A stretch of 64,000 bases of DNA from JAIVGV01 sp036389335 (GTDB lineage: Bacteria > Acidobacteriota > Blastocatellia > Pyrinomonadales > Pyrinomonadaceae): the NCBI GenBank assembly GCA_036389335.1, contig DASVQC010000070.1:44031-108030 (forward strand). Reading direction: 5' to 3'. Shown in pieces: positions 59,340 through 64,000 of the stretch. The notes beneath the pieces are model-generated. The model had not been told where the DNA came from. It saw nothing but the letters and a program-made list of their open reading frames with translations, and did not search any database. Every line of letters begins with the position of its first letter. Position 1 is the stretch's first letter. A program made the position numbers and the translations under genes.

Positions 59340-61502
59340 TCAATCGCGCACGAATTTATTTTCGAGCGCGGTGACGATCTGCCGGTGCGCCGCGTCGACC
59401 TCCTCGTCCCTCAGCGTCCGCTCGTCCGAGCGGTACTCGACCCTCAGCGTCACCGAGCGCTTCCCTTCCGGCACGCGCTCGCCCTCGTAGACGTAAACCA
59501 GCTCGACGCCGCGCACGTTCTCAACGTTCACGTCGAGCGCCGCGCGCCGTATCTCGGCGAACGTCGCGCGGCGACCGACGACGAGCGAGGCGTCGCGCGC
59601 GACCGCGGGGTAGCGCGGCAGCGGCGCGTAGCGCGCGGGCGTCTCGCCCGCTTCGAGCAGCGCGCTCAAGTCCACCTCGGCGGCGTAGACCGGCTGGCGG
59701 AACTTGTACTCGGCGCTGATCTCGTCGGACAGCCTGCCGGCGAACCCCACGGCGCGACCATTTAACATGACTCGCGCCGACTGGCCCTCGCGCAGGTGGC
59801 GCGCCCGCGCGGCGACGAACGCGAGCGGCGGGAGCCGCATCGCATCGACGGCGGCTTCGAGCGCGCCCTTGAGGTCGTAGAAGTCCAGCTCGCGCGGGGC
59901 GGCGACGCGGTCGGCTTCCGTCGCGCCGCCGGTCGCGACGAGGCTTAGAGACTCGCGCTCGACGGGGCGCGCGCCGCCCTCCGACGCCGCGGCGAAGACG
60001 CGGCCCGCCTCGAAGAGCCGCACGTCGCGCGTGCCGTGGTTGAAGTTGTGGCGCACGGCTGCGAGCAGGCCCGCGAGCAGCGTCGCGCGCATGCGCGACG
60101 CGCCCTCGATGATCGGGTTCGTGAGCGTGACGAAACGCGCCTCGGGGCCGTCGCCCTGTGCGTTTTCCCCGCCTTTTTCAGCATTCACGTCGGCGACGAG
60201 GCCGGGCGGCAGCTCGAAGCGGTCGTCGTGCGCGGCGTCGATGAAGCTGAAGCTGATCGCCTCGTCGAAGCCCGCGCCGGCGAGGGCGCGCCGCGCCGCG
60301 CGCCTCTGGCCCTCGTGCGCGCGGTGCTCGCCGACGTTGCCGGAGGCGGGCAGCGCGTCCACGATCTTCTCGTAGCCGAAGTGGCGCGCGACCTCCTCGA
60401 CCAAGTCCTCTTCGAGCGTCACGTCCGTGCGCCACGTCGGCGCGGCGAACTGCGCGCGCGATGGCGGCTGCGGGTCGGAAATTTCGACCGCGCGGGTCGC
60501 GCCGCCGGAGCCGTTCGCGCCGCCTTCGAGCGGTTTGAAGCCGAGCGCGTCGAGGATGCGCAGCGCCTCGCGCGGCGGCACGTCGAGATCGGTCAGCGCG
60601 CGGACGCGCTCGAACCGCAGCGCGACGGCGGGCGGCGCGATGCGGCGCGGGTAGACGTCGATGGCGTCTTCGGTCGCCGCGCCGCCCGCGAGTTCGGTGA
60701 TGAGCGCGACGGTGCGCGCCTGCGCGCGCAGTTGCCCCTCGTAATCGACGCCGCGCTCGAAGCGATCCGAAGCGTCCGTCTGCAGGCCGAGCGCGCGCGA
60801 GGTGCGGCGCACCGAGGCGGGCGCGAAGTAGGCACACTCGACGAGCACGTTCTCGGTCGCGTCGGAAATCTCCGTCTCCGCGCCGCCCATCACGCCCCCG
60901 ACGGCGACGGCGCGCGCGGCGTCGGCGATGACGAGCATCTCGGCGTCTAGTTTGCGCTCGACCCCGTCGAGCGTCTTGAGTTGTTCGCCCTCGCGCGCTC
61001 GCCGGACGACGATGCGGTTCTCGCTCAGCTTGTCGAGGTCGAAGGCGTGGAGCGGCTGGCCGAGTTCGAGCATGACGAAGTTCGTGATGTCGGCGACGTT
61101 GTTGATCGGTCGCAGGCCCACGGCCTGCAAACGCCCCGCGAGCCACGCGGGGCTCGGCGCGATCCGCACGCCGCGCACGACGCGCGCCGTAAATCTCGGG
61201 CACAGATCGGGCGCTTGCAGATCGACCGACGAAAAATCCGACGCGCGACCGCTGACCTTCTCCGGCTCGGCCCGCGGGAGCGCGACGCCGCGCCCCGTCA
61301 TCACGCCGACCTCGCGCGCCACGCCGAGGTGCGAGAGCCAGTCGGCGCGGTTCGAGAGCACCGCGATCTCGAAGACGAAATCGCCGCCCGCCTCTTCCAG
61401 CCCCTCGACCTCCAGCCCGCGCAGCGTCAGGCGCTCGCGCAGCTCCGCCGGAGTCCACTCGACGCCCGTCAGCTCGCGCAGCCAGTTGTAACTTATCTTC
61501 AT
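59340..61502 (-). CDS. pheT: Phenylalanine-tRNA ligase beta subunit, without the N-terminal OB domain
   Basis: 720 residues, shorter than the usual 780-800. MKISYNWLRELTGVEWTPAE starts normally, but LRGLEVEGLEE passes straight to FVFEIAVLSNRADWLSHLGV, so the EMAP-like tRNA-binding domain normally inserted near residues 40-150 appears absent. B3/B4 editing domain (NIADITNFV-type NNVADITNFVMLELGQPLHA), B5 domain (RTSRALGLQTDASDRFERGV), core (WRTDVTLEEDLVEEVARHFG, FTNP-like VTLTNPIIEGASRMRATLLA) and C-terminal anticodon-binding FDX-ACB domain (YPAVARDASLVVGRRATFAE) are present. Partner of PheS. Confidence 0.95.
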   Translation of the reverse strand: MKISYNWLRELTGVEWTPAELRERLTLRGLEVEGLEEAGGDFVFEIAVLSNRADWLSHLGVAREVGVMTGRGVALPRAEPEKVSGRASDFSSVDLQAPDLCPRFTARVVRGVRIAPSPAWLAGRLQAVGLRPINNVADITNFVMLELGQPLHAFDLDKLSENRIVVRRAREGEQLKTLDGVERKLDAEMLVIADAARAVAVGGVMGGAETEISDATENVLVECAYFAPASVRRTSRALGLQTDASDRFERGVDYEGQLRAQARTVALITELAGGAATEDAIDVYPRRIAPPAVALRFERVRALTDLDVPPREALRILDALGFKPLEGGANGSGGATRAVEISDPQPPSRAQFAAPTWRTDVTLEEDLVEEVARHFGYEKIVDALPASGNVGEHRAHEGQRRAARRALAGAGFDEAISFSFIDAAHDDRFELPPGLVADVNAEKGGENAQGDGPEARFVTLTNPIIEGASRMRATLLAGLLAAVRHNFNHGTRDVRLFEAGRVFAAASEGGARPVERESLSLVATGGATEADRVAAPRELDFYDLKGALEAAVDAMRLPPLAFVAARARHLREGQSARVMLNGRAVGFAGRLSDEISAEYKFRQPVYAAEVDLSALLEAGETPARYAPLPRYPAVARDASLVVGRRATFAEIRRAALDVNVENVRGVELVYVYEGERVPEGKRSVTLRVEYRSDERTLRDEEVDAAHRQIVTALENKFVRD

Positions 61503-61508
61503 AGGAAC

Positions 61509-61589
61509 GTGACAGGTGACAGGTGACAGGTGACAGGAAAGCGCAAGTCTTGATTTTACTTGTCACCTGTCACGGTTAACCCGTCACGG
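61509..61589. repeat. Paired inverted heptamer array (GTGACAG)
   Basis: Left: GTGACAG x4 (61509-61536). Right (61558-61589), in reverse: CCGTGACGGGTTAACC then GTGACAGGTGACAAGT. The right arm has diverged more. It fills the gap between pheS and pheT. Confidence 0.9.
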
Positions 61590-61592
61590 CTT

Positions 61593-62690
61593 TTAATTGA
61601 ACTGTTCGAGGAAGCGCACGTCGTTCTCGAAGAGCAGGCGGATGTCGTCGAGGGCGTACATGAGCCCGCACATGCGGTCGATGCCGAAGCCGAAGGCGAA
61701 GCCGGAGAACTCCTCCGGGTCGATGTCGACGGCGCGCAGCACGTTCGGGTGCACCATCCCCGATCCGCCCAGTTCGATCCAGCCCGATCTTTTGCAGAGC
61801 GCGCAGCCCGCGCCCCCGCACTTGAAGCACGAGAAGTCGAACTCGGCGGAGGGCTCGGTGAACGGGAAGTAGGACGGGCGGAAGCGCGTGCGCGTCTCCG
61901 AGCCGAAGGTGCGGCGCAAAAACTCCGTGACCGTGCCCTTCAGGTGCGCCATCGTGATGCCGCGATCGACGACGAGCCCTTCGATCTGGAAGAACATCGG
62001 GTTGTGCGTCGCGTCGGGCGTGTCGCGGCGGAAGACCCTGCCGGGCGCGACGACGCGCAGGGGCGGGCGGCGGCGCTGCATGGCGTGAACCTGCACGGTC
62101 GAGGTCTGCGAGCGCAGGGCGTAGCCGTCCGAAGTGTAGAAGGTGTCCTGCACGGAGCACGCGGGGTGATCGGGCGGGATGTTGAGCGCGGTGAAGTTGT
62201 AGAAGTCGGTCTCGATCTCGGGGCCGTCCTCGACCGCGTAGCCCATCGAGACGAAGATGTCTTCGAGCCGCTGCCGCACGAGCGTGATCGGGTGGAGGTG
62301 CCCGCGCCGCGGGCGGCGACCGGGCAGCGTCACGTCGAGCCGCTCAAGCTCGACGCGCTGGGCGGCGGCGTGCTCTTTCAGGGCCGACTCGGCTTCGTCC
62401 AGCGCGCGCGCCACCTCGGCCTCGACCTGCTGCACGCGCTGCGCGAAAGCGGCGCGCCCCTCCGGCGCGACGCGACCGATCGATTTCTTCAGGACACTCA
62501 GCGCGCTCTTCTTCCCCGTGTGGCGCGTGCGCAGCTCCGCCAGCTCGCGCAAGTGCGCCTCCGCGTCGGCCAGCTTCAGCGCGCCGAGCGCGCCCGCGCC
62601 TTGCTCCGTGCGAAAGCGGGCGAAGCGCCCGAACTCTCGCTCGAACGCTTCGCGCACAGCTTCCGGCTGGCTCATGACTTCAGTGCTCAT
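61593..62690 (-). CDS. pheS: Phenylalanine-tRNA ligase alpha subunit
   Basis: 365 residues, class II aminoacyl-tRNA synthetase. N-terminal coiled coil (ALGALKLADAEAHLRELAEL), then motif 2 region VHAMQRRRPPLRVVAPGRVF and motif 3 FGFGIDRMCGLMYALDDIRL. A four-cysteine insert CFKCGGAGCALC followed by RSGWIELGGSGMVHPNVLRA is a variant seen in several phyla. It charges tRNA-Phe with PheT. The start at 62690 or 62675 is uncertain. Confidence 0.97.
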   Translation of the reverse strand: MSTEVMSQPEAVREAFEREFGRFARFRTEQGAGALGALKLADAEAHLRELAELRTRHTGKKSALSVLKKSIGRVAPEGRAAFAQRVQQVEAEVARALDEAESALKEHAAAQRVELERLDVTLPGRRPRRGHLHPITLVRQRLEDIFVSMGYAVEDGPEIETDFYNFTALNIPPDHPACSVQDTFYTSDGYALRSQTSTVQVHAMQRRRPPLRVVAPGRVFRRDTPDATHNPMFFQIEGLVVDRGITMAHLKGTVTEFLRRTFGSETRTRFRPSYFPFTEPSAEFDFSCFKCGGAGCALCKRSGWIELGGSGMVHPNVLRAVDIDPEEFSGFAFGFGIDRMCGLMYALDDIRLLFENDVRFLEQFN

Positions 62691-62702
62691 ACCGATTCGT
62701 AG

Positions 62703-62774
62703 ATCGTGAACCGCAGGCCGCGATCCGGGGAGACCGCTTCCCCCTCGTCGCGGCTTACGGTCTGCCCGTCACGG
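62703..62774. repeat. Paired inverted heptamer array (CCGTGAA-related)
   Basis: Left: ATCGTGA, ACCGCAG, GCCGCGA (62703-62723). Right (about 62747-62774), in reverse: CCGTGAC, GGGCAGA, CCGTAAG, CCGCGAC. Degenerate, between rplT and pheS. Confidence 0.7.
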
Positions 62775-62777
62775 CCC

Positions 62778-63158
62778 TCACGCCGCCGCCTGCTGCTGCC
62801 GGTTGTCGAGCGCGCCCTTCGCCTGCACGGCGAGCGCGGCGAAGGACTCGGGCGAGTTGGCGGCGAGGTCGGCGAGCACCTTGCGATCCAACTCGATGCC
62901 GGCCAGCGTGAGCCCGTGCATGAACTGCGAGTAGTTGAGGCCGTTCAGGCGCGCGCCCGCGCCGATGCGCACGATCCACAGGCTGCGGAAGTCGCGCTTC
63001 TTCAGCTTGCGCCCCGTGTAGGCGAAGTTGAGCCCGCGCTCGACCGACTCTTTCGCCGACCGGTAGAGCTTCGACTTCGTCCCGCGGTAGCCCTTCGCCA
63101 GCTTTAAAATCTTCTTGCGCTTCTCGGTGCGCTTGTTCCCACGTTTTGCCCTGGGCAT
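62778..63158 (-). CDS. rplT: 50S ribosomal protein L20
   Basis: 126 residues. MPRAKRGNKRTEKRKKILKL, AKGYRGTKSKLYRSAKESVE and RRKRDFRSLWIVRI-like KKRDFRSLWIVRIGAGARLN, then YSQFMHGLTLAGIELDRKVL. Normal family length apart from a short Gln/Ala tail. L20 is needed for early 50S assembly and represses its own operon in several bacteria. Conserved infC-rpmI-rplT order. Confidence 0.98.
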   Translation of the reverse strand: MPRAKRGNKRTEKRKKILKLAKGYRGTKSKLYRSAKESVERGLNFAYTGRKLKKRDFRSLWIVRIGAGARLNGLNYSQFMHGLTLAGIELDRKVLADLAANSPESFAALAVQAKGALDNRQQQAAA

Positions 63159-63179
63159 GACTAATCCCTCCTCAAATCA

Positions 63180-63258
63180 AATGATGAATGCGGAATGATG
63201 AATGATGAAGTAAGACAAAGGTTTTTAATTCATCATTCCGCATTCATCGTTCATCATT
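63180..63258. repeat. Paired inverted heptamer array (ATGATGA)
   Basis: Left: ATGATGA, ATGCGGA, ATGATGA, ATGATGA (63181-63208). Right (63230-63258), in reverse: ATGATGA, ACGATGA, ATGCGGA, ATGATGA. The arms align exactly if one whole heptamer (ACGATGA) is inserted in the right arm. It lies between rpmI and rplT. Confidence 0.92.
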
Positions 63259-63261
63259 TCT

Positions 63262-63465
63262 TTAACTCCGCCCGTAGGGCAGCATCGCCGTGATGCGCAC
63301 CATGTCAGACTCCGACACGAGCGTGTCGAGGTCGAGGTTGCGCTTACGCTTGTGCGTCTTCTTGGTCAGGATGTGGCGCGCGTGCGAGTGGCCCCGCTTC
63401 GCCTTCCCCGAGGCGGTCATGCGGATGCGCTTCGCCGCGCCCTTGTGTGTTTTCAGTTTCGGCAT
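63262..63465 (-). CDS. rpmI: 50S ribosomal protein L35
   Basis: 67 residues. PKLKTHKGAAKRIRMTASGK, AKRGHSHARHILTKKTHKRK and a short acidic C-terminus (LVSESDMVRITAMLPYGRS), the full L35 pattern. Between infC and rplT. Confidence 0.98.
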   Translation of the reverse strand: MPKLKTHKGAAKRIRMTASGKAKRGHSHARHILTKKTHKRKRNLDLDTLVSESDMVRITAMLPYGRS

Positions 63466-63480
63466 GATGACTCCTTCTCG

Positions 63481-63560
63481 CGTGAACCGTGAACCGCGAA
63501 CCGTGACGAGGGGAATCCGTTCCCGCCCGTCGCGGTCGGCGGTTTACGCCTCGCGGCTTT
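63481..63560. repeat. Paired inverted heptamer array (CGTGAAC)
   Basis: Left: CGTGAAC, CGTGAAC, CGCGAAC, CGTGACG (63481-63508). Right (about 63529-63560), in reverse: CCGCGAG, GCGTAAA, CCGCCGA, CCGCGAC. Between infC and rpmI. Confidence 0.8.
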
Positions 63561-63567
63561 TCAAGTA

Positions 63568-64000
63568 TTAAACGCCTTCGACTTCGCCCGCCGCTTGCGC
63601 GCTCACCGGCGCGGCCTCCGCCTCGGGCTCGCGCGACTCCGGCGACGCCCCGGCGGCTGGCGGCGCGGGCGCCTCCTTCGGCTGCGGCGGTCGGGGCGCG
63701 GCGGCGGGCTTCGCCACCTTGTGCTTCTTCGGCGCGAAGATGAGGAACATCTGGTTCCCCTCCATGCGCGGTCGCGCCTCGACCTCCGACACGTCCGCCA
63801 AATCCTTCTCCAGCTTCGCCAAGAGCGACGAGCCCAGCTCGCGGTGCGTGATCTCGCGACCGCGGAAGAAGATCGTCGCCTTCACCTTGTCGCCCTCCGA
63901 GAGCCAGTCGTGGGCGTGCTTCATCTTGAAGTTGTAGTCGTGGTCGTCCGTGCCGGGGCGGAACTTCACCTCCTTGACGGTGATGATGACCTGCTTCTTC
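63568..64000 (-). CDS. infC: Translation initiation factor IF-3, C-terminal part
   Basis: Partial: the N-terminal domain lies beyond the right edge. Visible residues begin KKQVIITVKEVKFRPGTD, then MKHAHDWLSEGDKVKATIFF, RGREITHRELGSSLLAKLEK and MEGNQMFLIFAPKK, the IF-3 C-terminal domain that binds 16S rRNA. After the usual end (APKK) there is an extra tail of about 50 residues, rich in Ala, Pro and Glu, ending GEVEGV, probably disordered. First gene of the infC-rpmI-rplT-pheST cluster. Confidence 0.95.
   Translation of the reverse strand, partial: KKQVIITVKEVKFRPGTDDHDYNFKMKHAHDWLSEGDKVKATIFFRGREITHRELGSSLLAKLEKDLADVSEVEARPRMEGNQMFLIFAPKKHKVAKPAAAPRPPQPKEAPAPPAAGASPESREPEAEAAPVSAQAAGEVEGV

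Overview
The window is a GC-rich, gene-dense bacterial chromosome segment. It most likely comes from Acidobacteriota, class Blastocatellia or a relative. This assignment is inferred from a VWFA-related protein of the acidobacterial type, a 1071-residue Oar-like TonB-dependent receptor with a carboxypeptidase-regulatory N-terminus, a complete Tad pilus locus, a Tes-like radical SAM enzyme and generally very high third-position GC. No rRNA, prophage, insertion sequence or CRISPR array was seen.

Layout. 1-181: 5' end of a UmuD-like gene running off the left edge. 443-4416: two zinc alcohol dehydrogenases, a DUF4142 lipoprotein and a membrane-anchored SRPBCC protein. 4646-9436: an envelope-sugar operon (glycosyltransferase, UDP-galactopyranose mutase, GH1-RmlD fusion). 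10207-15680: small proteins, tRNA-Pro, DedA, the surE-pcm pair and a Tes-like radical SAM enzyme. 15681-16344: a candidate structured RNA. 16345-16803: hemerythrin. 16991-34004: one long leftward Tad/Flp (type IVc) pilus locus, running flp x3, cpaA, cpaB, cpaC, tadG, tadE x2, cpaE, cpaF, tadB, tadC, TPR protein, MoxR-like ATPase, lytic transglycosylase, repeat protein and VWFA protein. 34630-38739: a polytopic membrane protein, a sigma-54 activator and a Kbp-like BON-LysM protein. 39197-44130 (rightward): phosphoglucomutase, a FtsB-like protein, a B12-dependent acyl-CoA mutase pair with isobutyryl-CoA-mutase-type residues, and a short crotonase. 44299-47514: TonB receptor. 47828-54485: an acyl-CoA catabolic cluster (carboxylase beta, AtuA in two genes, epoxide-hydrolase-like protein, crotonase) interrupted by an RGG-repeat secreted protein. 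54609-58072: metalloprotease, thioesterase, DUF2911 and a YmdB-like phosphoesterase. 58172-64000: the conserved infC-rpmI-rplT-pheS-pheT-zapB-like-zapA cluster followed by a probable 6S RNA.

The strongest unexplained structure is a set of about twenty intergenic elements built from tandem 7-base units, most of them as two arms in inverted orientation around a short loop. Different loci use different heptamers (AGCTGTT, GTCCGTT, GTGACGG, AGAGGTC, GAACGAT and others), but the 7-base period and paired-arm layout recur. Some arms run into stop codons or encode the last residues of a neighbouring protein. A second inverted-repeat class (C-R-C-R-G-A-G units) and a REP-like hairpin cluster also occur.
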